This document shows, one piece after another, positions 56,462-64,000 of a DNA stretch of 64,000 nt. A model generated the notes under the pieces. The model searched no databases. It was not told the DNA's origin and saw only the letters and a list, made by a program, of their open reading frames with translations. Source of the stretch: Luteolibacter sp. Y139 (GTDB taxonomy: Bacteria; Verrucomicrobiota; Verrucomicrobiia; Verrucomicrobiales; Akkermansiaceae). Numbering within the stretch: position 1 is the stretch's first letter; every line of letters begins with the position of its first letter. The stretch covers positions 273,961 through 337,960 of the forward strand of contig NZ_JBBUKT010000008.1 of NCBI RefSeq assembly GCF_038066715.1. Reading direction: 5' to 3'. The position numbers and the translations under genes are program-made.

Positions 56462-59400
56462 CTACCTCGTCCGCCGGTTCTGTATCCCCAGCACCGCGGA
56501 CGTCGCCAGTCCCGTCCCGAAGATCACCATCAGCAGGATCGTGCTGTCGTAGTCGACCGTGTCGTGCCACACGCCACCCACCGGCTTCTTCAGCGCCAGG
56601 AAGATGTGCCGCGGCTTGTCTTCATTGCGATAATCGAGCCGGAAAGTCTCGGCTTCGCGGACCAGCAGGTCGATGCGGTCGTTGACGAAGAACTCCGTGA
56701 GCGGGCGCGCGCGCGGGTCCTTGGACCGCACCTTCAGGGCGTCGATTTGCAGCCGGTTCCCGCCGCGGGCGAGCAGCGTGATCTGCTCGGCCATGTCCTC
56801 GGCATCGCTTGCGGTGGCCGCTTGCGCGCCGCCCAGTTTGACCAAGCCTTGCAGCATCAGTTGCAGGCGTTCCTCCACGCCGGGCTCCAGCGGGCTGGGC
56901 ATCTCCTTGATCCCATCGATCCGGCGCTGGATGCGGATGCGCTCGAGTTCATAAGGATTCCGGATCGCCTGCGTCACCACCATCGCCTCATACGCATGGC
57001 GCAGTGGCATGAAATCCGAAGGCACCGGCACTCCGCCGCGCTCACGCTCGATGCCGCTGTTCTCGAAAAGCCCGCGGTTCATCTCGCGGAAAGGAACCAG
57101 CGCCCCGGCCAGCAACATCTGCGGCACCAGCAACAGCGGCACTGCTGTTAGGGCGGCCCGCTCGGTCTTCACGATCGACGAGACCAGCAGCGCCAGCCCG
57201 GTGCCGGTGCAGGCTGTTAGAGTCATCCACATCCACTGGCTCGGCACCGTGCCGCGGATCTCTAACAAGAAGTGGCCGATCAGCGTGTAAACGAAGCACT
57301 GCGCCGCCGCGACCAGCCCCAGCGCGCAGAATTTCGCCGCCACGTAGAGCAGGGGATTCGCCCGTGAATTCCGCTCGCGCCGCAGCACCGGACGATCGCG
57401 CAGGATCTCCGTGGCCGAGTTCGTCAGGCCCAGGAACATCGCCACCGTCGCCGACAGGAACAGATATGCCGGGATGTGCAGCGCCGTGGGAAACTCATAC
57501 GCGCCTTGCTTCGAGGAGCGCAGCGTCACCCCGATCAGCATCGCCAGCAGCGGCGCCTCTAACAGCGTCGAGTAAAGCGTCCCCCGGTTGCGGAACTTCG
57601 AGAGCAACGACCTCTCGAAGTAGGTGGCGAACTGCGCCCACGCACGCTTCAACCGCCGGCCGACCCCGGGCGCGGCATGGATTGAGGACAGCGAGGCGTC
57701 TTGCGCGGTCTCGATGCGCGACGGCGGAGCGGTGTCGCCCAGCGCATGCACCAGCGATTCACTCTCGAAGCGCTCCTGCCAGTAGCTCGGCGGGAAACGC
57801 CGCGCCGCCGACGGATTCTGGCCACCGCCGATCTGGGCGAGGGGAGTCTCCAGCACATCGAACACGAAGTCCGCCCCGAGCGGGATATTCGCGGCGATCG
57901 CCGGGTGCGAAATCCCCAGCTCATCCGCCGTCTCGCGGAAATACGCGATCATCGCCGCCGGCGAACCGAAGAAGGCGACCCTGCCACCGGTATCAAGCAG
58001 CAGCACCTTGTCGAAAAGGTTCATCACCGTCGCTCCGGGACGATGCAGCGAGGCAATCACGATCTTGTCTCGCGCCAGCGAGCGCAGCGTCTCCGCCACG
58101 TGCTCCGAGTCCTTCGACGAAAGCCCCGAAATCGGCTCATCGAACAGGAAGACCTCCGCCGGACTTCCAAGGTCCAGGCCCAGGTTAAGCCGGCTCCGCT
58201 CGCCACCGCTGAGCGTCTTTTCGCCCGGCGATCCCACCCGTCGCCGGGCGATCGCCTGCAGCCCGAGCTCCGCCAGAATACCATCCGCACGCCGCGCGAT
58301 TTCCTCGGATGAAAGGAAAGGCCGCCGGATCGTCGTCGCGTGCCGTAAATGCTCGCGCACCGTGAGCTGCGGATTGAGCGCCTCCTCCTGCGGCATGTTC
58401 GCGATGAAGCGGATCAGCTCCAGCCGGTTCTGATAGAGGGACGATTCATTGAGCCGGACGCGGCCGCGGCTCGGCTCGAGCTGGCCCGCCAGCACCGACA
58501 GCAGCGTGCTCTTTCCGCTGCCGCTGGGGCCGATGATGCACATCATCTCCCCGCGAATGATCTCGAAGTTGACGTTGTCGAGCGCTCGCACTCCGGGCAC
58601 GAACTGATGGATCAGGTCCTGAACCTTGAGCGCCTCGATCAGGTTCCGCTCCTCATCGATGATGCCCTCGCTGAAGCGGCAGCGCAGCGCCTGCGTGCGG
58701 GAGAGCCGGATGATCGTGCCATCGCGCAGCGGCGCCGAGGTTTTCACCTGCACGCCATCCGCAGTGATGCTGCCTTCCGCCTCGCGGACGAAGAGATCGC
58801 CGGTCCGGCGTTCGGAGTCGAAACGGATCCGCAGCACCACCCGCGGCGCGAAGCCCGGCGCCAGCAGCATGTCGCCGCTTTCCAGCACCGACGGGTCGTT
58901 CGAGACCCGGAAATCGCGCTGGTCCGGCTCCATCCGGAATCGCCCGCCCGCCTCGACCCGTCGCCGGCGCAGCGCGTCCAGCGTGATCGAGACCCCCGCG
59001 GGATCGGAAAGCCGTTGGTGGTGATCGCAGAAAACCGGCCTGCCGGGAAACAGCGGCCCCATCCCCTCGATGATGAACTTCGTCGGCCGCAGCGCCTCGA
59101 TTTCCGCCTTCAGGCCGAAGCGCACCCGCACTTCGCTCTGGCGGCTCCGGGCGCGGGCGCTGCTCAGGCCCTCGTCCGTGCTCGCGAGGAAAATGGCGGC
59201 GGTCTTGCCCGTCAGTTTGACGTTGAGGAAGGAAATCAGGTCCTCCGCCGTGAGCGTCCAGCCGGGCAGCACGATCTGCTGGCGCTCCCGCATCCGCAGG
59301 AATGCGCCGCTTTCCAGCGATCGTCCCCGCACCCACAGCGGGTGCTCGCCGGTATTTCGCACCAGCACCAGATCCGCCGCCCGGTAGACCCGGAAGGCAT

Positions 59401-59971
59401 AGCCGATCGCTTCCGCAGGCAATTCCACATCGACGGAGTCCCCGAGGCCAAAGACGACCCGCTCGAATCCCGGATGCTCGCTAGCCTCGTCCCCGGACAT
59501 TTCCGCCAGGATCTGCCGCGCATGATCCGGCCGGCCGAGGCGGCGTAGGAAAATCTCAAACGAGCTGCGGCTGCTCTCCGAGCGGCCCACCGCATCCACC
59601 AGCGTGTAGAGCTGCAGGCCCACTGCCATCTTCTGGGAGTCGTCTAGTAACTCCCTCAGATCCAGTGCTGTGCGTGCCAGCGGCTTCTGCTCGCGCACCG
59701 CCCGCTGGACCCGCCGGGCCAGCCAGCTGTGGTCAGCCTCGGGGAAGGCGCTGCGCAGCAGATCTAGAATCAGGTCCGCTTCATCGGCATCCAGCTGGCC
59801 GTCGATCGTGGCGAATCCCGCGAACGCATCCACCAGCAAACCGAGCACCCGCGAGGCGTTGTTTTTGGCCACCCGGCGCTTCGCCCACCACGTCTGGTGC
59901 ACCGGACCCTTCCGCGGTTCCGGGGCCTCATCGGGAGCCGTGTCGTGATCCATCCGCGCCATCCATGGCAA
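56462..59971 (-). CDS. TerB-FHA-ABC transporter fusion, half-transporter with membrane domain
   Basis: A 1169-residue fusion. Residues 35-150: TerB-like helical domain ('LGLLVDAFAGFATIDGQLDADEADLILDLL'). About 175-400: beta-rich regions resembling FHA domains ('RVVFGLGDSVDVELPAEA', 'DFRVSNDPSVLESGDMLLAPG', 'LRDGTIIRLSRTQALRCRFSEG'). About 440-690: an ABC ATPase with Walker A 'GPSGSGKST' (near 480), 'LSGGERSRLNL', Walker B 'VFLFDEPISGLSS', H-loop 'ASLH'. About 790-1000: ABC2-type membrane domain with about six helices, and a C-terminal helix 'TILLMVIFGTGLATSAVLGI'. ABCG-like order (ATPase then TM). Substrate unknown; TerB and FHA suggest stress- or phosphopeptide-linked control. The start is uncertain among MPWMARM and MDHDTAP. 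Confidence 0.8.
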   Translation of the reverse strand: MPWMARMDHDTAPDEAPEPRKGPVHQTWWAKRRVAKNNASRVLGLLVDAFAGFATIDGQLDADEADLILDLLRSAFPEADHSWLARRVQRAVREQKPLARTALDLRELLDDSQKMAVGLQLYTLVDAVGRSESSRSSFEIFLRRLGRPDHARQILAEMSGDEASEHPGFERVVFGLGDSVDVELPAEAIGYAFRVYRAADLVLVRNTGEHPLWVRGRSLESGAFLRMRERQQIVLPGWTLTAEDLISFLNVKLTGKTAAIFLASTDEGLSSARARSRQSEVRVRFGLKAEIEALRPTKFIIEGMGPLFPGRPVFCDHHQRLSDPAGVSITLDALRRRRVEAGGRFRMEPDQRDFRVSNDPSVLESGDMLLAPGFAPRVVLRIRFDSERRTGDLFVREAEGSITADGVQVKTSAPLRDGTIIRLSRTQALRCRFSEGIIDEERNLIEALKVQDLIHQFVPGVRALDNVNFEIIRGEMMCIIGPSGSGKSTLLSVLAGQLEPSRGRVRLNESSLYQNRLELIRFIANMPQEEALNPQLTVREHLRHATTIRRPFLSSEEIARRADGILAELGLQAIARRRVGSPGEKTLSGGERSRLNLGLDLGSPAEVFLFDEPISGLSSKDSEHVAETLRSLARDKIVIASLHRPGATVMNLFDKVLLLDTGGRVAFFGSPAAMIAYFRETADELGISHPAIAANIPLGADFVFDVLETPLAQIGGGQNPSAARRFPPSYWQERFESESLVHALGDTAPPSRIETAQDASLSSIHAAPGVGRRLKRAWAQFATYFERSLLSKFRNRGTLYSTLLEAPLLAMLIGVTLRSSKQGAYEFPTALHIPAYLFLSATVAMFLGLTNSATEILRDRPVLRRERNSRANPLLYVAAKFCALGLVAAAQCFVYTLIGHFLLEIRGTVPSQWMWMTLTACTGTGLALLVSSIVKTERAALTAVPLLLVPQMLLAGALVPFREMNRGLFENSGIERERGGVPVPSDFMPLRHAYEAMVVTQAIRNPYELERIRIQRRIDGIKEMPSPLEPGVEERLQLMLQGLVKLGGAQAATASDAEDMAEQITLLARGGNRLQIDALKVRSKDPRARPLTEFFVNDRIDLLVREAETFRLDYRNEDKPRHIFLALKKPVGGVWHDTVDYDSTILLMVIFGTGLATSAVLGIQNRRTR

Positions 59972-60117
59972 ACCCTTGCCGCACCGGCAAGAGCGCCGGA
60001 AAAAATTGGGTTTTCTTTCGGGATTATAGCGCTACCCTGTCGCGCCCTCTGCACTGTCTTCCCCGCTGATGCTCGTTTGCCTGCGGCGACCGGAAAAGGG
60101 CGATTTCCTCATCAATC

Positions 60118-62454
60118 ATGTCTGACCCGTCTCAAAACCGTCCGCCGCAGGGTTCTGGCGCGCGCGGACCGAACGACCCGCCTGGATTCAACTGGCGTCT
60201 CGCAATTCTCCTTAGTGCCGCGTTTCTCATCCTGGCCCTTGCTGTCTTCAGCAATGGGATGAGCTCGACCATCCAGTCCCTGTCCTTCGCGCAATTCCGC
60301 GAGAAATGGGACCAGGGCTTGGTCTATCGCGATGACGCGAAGTTCCCGCTGAAGGTCACCACTCAGGACAGCGCCTACAATGCGGTCATCACCGGTTACC
60401 TTCGCAATTCGCCCGAGCGTGGACCCGGCGAGGAGCCCGGCACCAAGCCGATCCGCGCCACCGTCCGCACTCAGGATGTGCCCGCCATTCTCGGCCAGTC
60501 CGTGGCGTTCCGCCTGACCAGCGAAGCCGCTCCAGCCCCCGGCGTGGAAACCGTCGAGCTTTCCGAAGCCGGTTTCCGCCAAGCCGCCGCGCTCGGCGAG
60601 ATCAAGTCGCTGGATAGCAAGGGCCCGCTCACCGTCTACTCACCGGACGGCAATCTCGCCGTGATTGTGGCCAATCGCGAGATTCCCCCGACGCCTGCTG
60701 CCCCCGCCGACCCGAAAGGCGCCGGCCCCAAGCAGTTCAAGGTGATCGCCCCGGTGATGATGCTCGGCGAAGAGCTCGGTAAGCTCCTCAATGACAACGG
60801 CATCTACGAGGCTAACAACGACTTCCTCAAGAGCGCCATCTTCACCTTCCTGCCGGTCCTGCTGATCGTGCTGCTGCTGTTCTTCCTGTTCCGCCAGCAG
60901 ATGAAAGCCGCCGGCCGTGGCGCGATGTCCTTTGGCAAGTCCAAGGCCCGGCTGCTCACACGCGATCATAACAAGGTCACCTTCAAGGACGTGGCCGGCA
61001 TTCAGGAAGCCAAGGAAGAGCTCTGGGAAATCGTCGATTTCCTCCGCGATCCCCGCAAATTCCAGAAGCTCGGCGGCTCGATCCCGAAGGGCGTCCTCAT
61101 GGTCGGCCCTCCGGGCACCGGCAAGACCCTGCTCGCCCGCGCCATCGCCGGCGAGGCGGACGTCCCGTTCTTCTCGATCTCCGGTTCTGACTTCGTCGAA
61201 ATGTTCGTCGGTGTGGGTGCTTCCCGCGTCCGCGACATGTTCGAGCAGGGCAAGAAGCACGCTCCTTGCTTGATCTTCATCGACGAAATCGACGCTGTCG
61301 GCCGCCACCGCGGTCACGGCATGGGCGGCGGTCACGATGAGCGCGAGCAGACGCTCAACCAGCTCCTCGTGGAAATGGACGGCTTCGACACCCAGGAGGG
61401 CGTCATCATCATCGCCGCCACCAACCGCCCGGACGTCCTCGACCCCGCGCTGCTGCGCCCCGGTCGTTTCGACCGCCAGGTCACCGTGTCCCTTCCAGAC
61501 GTGAATGGCCGCGAGGAAATCCTCCGCGTCCACGTGAAGAAGATCAAGCTGGCCCCCGGAACCGACCTCGGGATCATCGCCCGCGGCACCCCCGGCTTCT
61601 CCGGTGCGGAACTCGCCAACCTGATCAACGAGGCGGCTCTTCTTGCCGCCCGCCGCGGACTCTCCGCCGTCACCATCGCCGAGATGGAAGAAGCCCGCGA
61701 CAAGGTCCGCTGGGGCCGCGAACGCCGCAGCCTCGCCATGTCGGACAAGGAAAAGACCGGCACCGCCTGGCACGAGGCCGGCCACGCCTACCTGAATATG
61801 GTGCTGCCGCACACGCACCCGCTGCACAAGGTGACCATCATCCCGCGTGGCCCGTATCTCGGCGCCACCATGTATCTGCCGGACGGCGATAAATACTCCA
61901 CCCAGCGCAAGGAAGCCCTCGCCAACCTCGTGATGACCATGGGCGGCCGCATTGCGGAGTCCTTCATCACGGGCGACGTCTCGAACGGTGCTTCCGGCGA
62001 CATCCGTCAGGCCACCTCCCTCGCACGCCACATGGTCTGCGAGTGGGGCATGAGCGACAAGCTCGGCATGATCGAATACGGCGACGGTGACAACCCGGTC
62101 TTCCTCGCCCGCGATGTCTCGCGCAGCCGGAACTACTCCGAGGACACCGCCCGCGTCATCGATGCCGAGATCAAGCGCTTCATCGACGAAGCCTACGATC
62201 ACGCCACCGAGGTCCTCACCACCAACAAGGACAAGGTGGAGCTCATCGCCAATGCTCTGCTTGAATACGAGACGCTGGACGCATCCCACATCCGCGACCT
62301 CATCGAGACCGGCGAGATGAAGAATCCGCCCAGCGCGCCCAAGCCACCACCGGTCCCTGACGAATTCCGCAAGAAGCCCGCCGCCAAGCCCACCGAGGAC
62401 AAGCCCGACGACGGCGGCCCTCTCCCCGGCGAAGTCGTAGGCGCCCCGGCCTGA
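60118..62454 (+). CDS. ftsH: ATP-dependent zinc metalloprotease FtsH
   Basis: A 778-residue protein: TM1 (residues 27-48), an unusually long periplasmic domain (about 195 residues), TM2 (244-262, '[15 protein letters not shown]'), AAA+ with Walker A '[13 protein letters not shown]' (near 331), Walker B '[12 protein letters not shown]', SRH '[22 protein letters not shown]', then zinc site '[14 protein letters not shown]' (near 550) and a further Asp in '[16 protein letters not shown]'. Quality control of membrane proteins; usually essential. The C-terminal 40 residues are Pro/Asp-rich. Confidence 0.95.
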   Translation: MSDPSQNRPPQGSGARGPNDPPGFNWRLAILLSAAFLILALAVFSNGMSSTIQSLSFAQFREKWDQGLVYRDDAKFPLKVTTQDSAYNAVITGYLRNSPERGPGEEPGTKPIRATVRTQDVPAILGQSVAFRLTSEAAPAPGVETVELSEAGFRQAAALGEIKSLDSKGPLTVYSPDGNLAVIVANREIPPTPAAPADPKGAGPKQFKVIAPVMMLGEELGKLLNDNGIYEANNDFLKSAIFTFLPVLLIVLLLFFLFRQQMKAAGRGAMSFGKSKARLLTRDHNKVTFKDVAGIQEAKEELWEIVDFLRDPRKFQKLGGSIPKGVLMVGPPGTGKTLLARAIAGEADVPFFSISGSDFVEMFVGVGASRVRDMFEQGKKHAPCLIFIDEIDAVGRHRGHGMGGGHDEREQTLNQLLVEMDGFDTQEGVIIIAATNRPDVLDPALLRPGRFDRQVTVSLPDVNGREEILRVHVKKIKLAPGTDLGIIARGTPGFSGAELANLINEAALLAARRGLSAVTIAEMEEARDKVRWGRERRSLAMSDKEKTGTAWHEAGHAYLNMVLPHTHPLHKVTIIPRGPYLGATMYLPDGDKYSTQRKEALANLVMTMGGRIAESFITGDVSNGASGDIRQATSLARHMVCEWGMSDKLGMIEYGDGDNPVFLARDVSRSRNYSEDTARVIDAEIKRFIDEAYDHATEVLTTNKDKVELIANALLEYETLDASHIRDLIETGEMKNPPSAPKPPPVPDEFRKKPAAKPTEDKPDDGGPLPGEVVGAPA

Positions 62455-63195
62455 CCGCCGAACGGCGAAATCTGAAATTCCCAAAGCGCGGTGTGGATCG
62501 TCCACACCGCGCTTTTCCTTTCCACCGGGCGCCGGGAACAGCGCGTTCGAGCCACCAAAGGCGCAAAGGGCAGGGGACATCCGCACCCCAAGCCCACTGG
62601 GAGCGCGGGATTCATCCCGCCCGAATAGGTCCCCACGGCCTCAACCCACCAAGCCCCCCCGGGAGCGCCGGTCTCCAGGCCGGCCGAACGGTCCCCACGG
62701 CCTCAATCCACCAAGCCACCGCCGAGAGCGCTGGTCTCCAGACCGGCCGAACGGTCCCTCATGGCCCGCCAAAAAGTCCCGCCCCTGAGGAGAGGGGACA
62801 CTCCTGTCCCCTAGTCCATCCCTTGTCGCAGCTCCTCATCCCCAGAGGAACGCCCCATCCCTCTCCGTCCCAACGGGACGATTCATAAAAGCCCGGCACC
62901 AAAGTGCCGGGACACTTGCCCTCCAGATCAGCGTCCCAACGGGACGCCTCATGCGGGGAAGAGCCCGAATACCCCGCCAGCCTCCCCTTCATCTCGTCGC
63001 TCACTCCCAGCATCGCGACGACCTCCGCTCCAGCCCCTCGACCTCGCAGTCTCAAAGCATCCCTGCAGCTCGCTCCATGCGCCAGCAAAGTGGTCCGCAC
63101 ACTTCGTGTGCGGCAACCGAACCACCCTGAGCGCTCCGCTATCCCCCAATTACGCCCGTATCTCCCTACCTCGGGACCGCCAGCCTCTAGACCGA
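62455..63195. repeat. Palindrome-rich non-coding region after ftsH
   Basis: About ten perfect short palindromes are packed in 62605-63404, each with a 2-4-nt loop. Examples are GCGGGAT-TC-ATCCCGC (62605), GGTCT-CC-AGACC (62733), AGGGGACA-CTCC-TGTCCCCT (62793), CGTCCC-AAC-GGGACG (62866 and again 62932), CCCGGCAC-CAAA-GTGCCGGG (62892) and CCGCACAC-TTC-GTGTGCGG (63095). Stems differ while the sizes and loops recur. Flanks are partly conserved, e.g. GCC-GAACGGTCCC twice. No convincing gene: long frames on both strands are Pro/Ser/Arg-rich artefacts. Confidence 0.7.
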
Positions 63196-63363
63196 CCACT
63201 CCTCCAGCACCACTCCTCCAGCACCACTCCTCCAGCACCACTCCTCCAGCACCGCTTCTCCAGCACCGCTTCTCCGGCACCGCTTCTCCGGCACCGCTTC
63301 TCCAGCACCGCTTCTCCGGCACCGCTTCTCCAGCACCGCTTCTCCAGCACCGCTTCTCCAGCA
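63196..63363. repeat. 12-copy, 14-bp tandem repeat
   Basis: Unit CCACTCCTCCAGCA is present 4 times, then the variant CCGCTTCTCCAGCA or ...GGCA 8 times, without interruption (168 bp). Because the unit is not a multiple of 3, it gives open frames on both strands but no natural protein. Copies within each variant are near-identical, suggesting recent slippage. It contains no spacers and is not a CRISPR. Confidence 0.9.
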
Positions 63364-63919
63364 CCAAAGGTGCGAAATCCCTCAGCCCAGCCCATCGGGC
63401 TGGGTTTCCAGTGCGTAGCAACGGCGGCCTGAAGGGCCGCGAGACCGGCAAAGCTGATTCCCGGAATCAAGGAGGCCTCTTCCAGCAGCCTCTCCCCCTG
63501 AACGAACCGGACCGCAAGGGAAGGGGACTGCCCTCTTCCAGGCACCACATTACACCGATATCGCCCACTCACCCTCCACCACCGCTTTTCACCATTCCCG
63601 AACCACCCTCCGCCCTACTCGTTCGCCATCCCTCGAACCTTGAATTTCAGCGCCTCACAGCGCCATTCATTAACTACTATGAAAATAGTAGTTCGCGTCA
63701 CGCAATCCATCACACACCCCGCAAACCAAGCAAATACAAGGCGCGCAGCCCCTCCGAGGGGATTTTCACCCCCGGATTTGCGCCCAATCCCCGCGATTTC
63801 CCACCTACGCCGCCTCTAGTAACAAGATCCCCGCAAAAAAGTTCAGAGCCCGAATCTCGCAAAATCAACGTGTTGCGCGGATTGGGCGAAAAAACTCCGA
63901 AAAAGCATCACGAAAGGTA
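63364..63919. other. Non-coding stretch, palindromes and AT-richer end
   Basis: Holds two further short palindromes (GCACC-AAA-GGTGC at 63361, CCCAGCCC-ATC-GGGCTGGG at 63386) and then AT-richer DNA from about 63650, including A-tracts before the promoter candidate. The long open frame (62904-63923) is Pro/Ser/Arg-rich and built on the tandem repeat; I do not consider it a gene. Confidence 0.5.
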
Positions 63920-63948
63920 TTGACCCCCGGGGTCCGGGCACCTTAGGT
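63920..63948 (+). promoter_or_regulatory. Candidate strong promoter near window end
   Basis: TTGACC (63920-63925) with a 17-bp spacer to TTAGGT (63943-63948), preceded by A-rich DNA (63885-63915) that could act as an UP element, and followed by a GC-rich leader. No gene starts before the window ends, so the target is to the right (an rRNA or tRNA operon is possible, but nothing in view proves it). Confidence 0.4.
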
Positions 63949-64000
63949 TCTCCCCGCCGCGCGGCACCAAGCGCGGCGCGAGAGACGGGAGTCGATCGCG

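Noticed and set aside
60640..62586. 648-codon minus-strand frame antisense to ftsH
   Set aside because: Shadow of a highly conserved gene; no recognisable domain.
63196..63363. CRISPR-like array
   Set aside because: Repeats are 14 bp and directly abutting with no spacers; no cas genes in the window.
62904..63923. 339-codon plus-strand frame and its minus-strand counterpart (62759-63451) across the tandem repeat
   Set aside because: Both are created by the 14-bp repeat and palindromes; Pro/Ser/Leu or Arg/Trp/Cys repeats are frame artefacts, with no start signal.

Overview
The window holds two very different stretches of a GC-rich bacterial chromosome. The host looks like a Verrucomicrobiota member close to Luteolibacter or Haloferula. 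This is inferred from gene content: PEP-CTERM proteins with Arg-rich tails, a PTPDL-type secreted protein, a DUF1080 sugar hydrolase, a GSDH-type dehydrogenase, GH97, and many short intergenic palindromes. No rRNA is present to prove it.

Positions 1 to about 31,835 are the right-hand part of a siphovirus-like prophage; its left end, with portal and terminase, lies outside the window. Plus-strand head and tail genes come first: capsid C-terminus, connector, gp10-like, DUF3168, tail tube, and gpG/gpGT with a canonical -1 slippery site. The tape-measure-to-tail-fibre block (5,824-16,297) follows but is inverted, so it converges on gpGT. Two PEP-CTERM surface-protein genes sit between DUF3168 and the tail tube, separated by a chimeric scar made of diverged fragments of those same two phage genes. 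An initiator-type tRNA-Met lies between the tail tube and gpG. The region 16.4-23.1 kb is accessory. It contains two stand-alone WYL-like proteins, small orphan genes, an AT-richer two-gene module (330-aa soluble protein plus 4-TM protein, RexAB-like in layout), and a lysis cassette (holin-like protein, cell-wall enzyme, two overlapping lipoprotein genes). The region 23.2-29.5 kb is a minus-strand early/replication operon (HTH and RHH regulators, DUF1376 protein, DnaB-like helicase). A divergent control region with three operator-like repeats separates it from an unusual RHH-S24 repressor, which is followed by a divergent tyrosine integrase. A tRNA-Asn 3' end just after the integrase (31,808-31,835) is a good attR candidate.

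From about 31.9 kb rightward is host chromosome. First come small secreted or membrane proteins (DUF6624, lipoproteins) and a GNAT enzyme. Next is carbohydrate and exoenzyme metabolism: GSDH-like dehydrogenase, DUF1080, aldo/keto reductase, an M11-like protease with ricin lectin repeats, and GH97. Housekeeping genes follow: sirtuin, DAHP synthase, TlyA-like methyltransferase, hisB-hisH. Then come a PTPDL protein, a thioredoxin-like lipoprotein, a ParA/Roadblock/zinc-ribbon gene set, a large TerB-FHA-ABC transporter fusion, and FtsH. The last 1.5 kb is non-coding: about ten short perfect palindromes with different stems, a 12-copy 14-bp tandem repeat, and a candidate strong promoter pointing out of the window.
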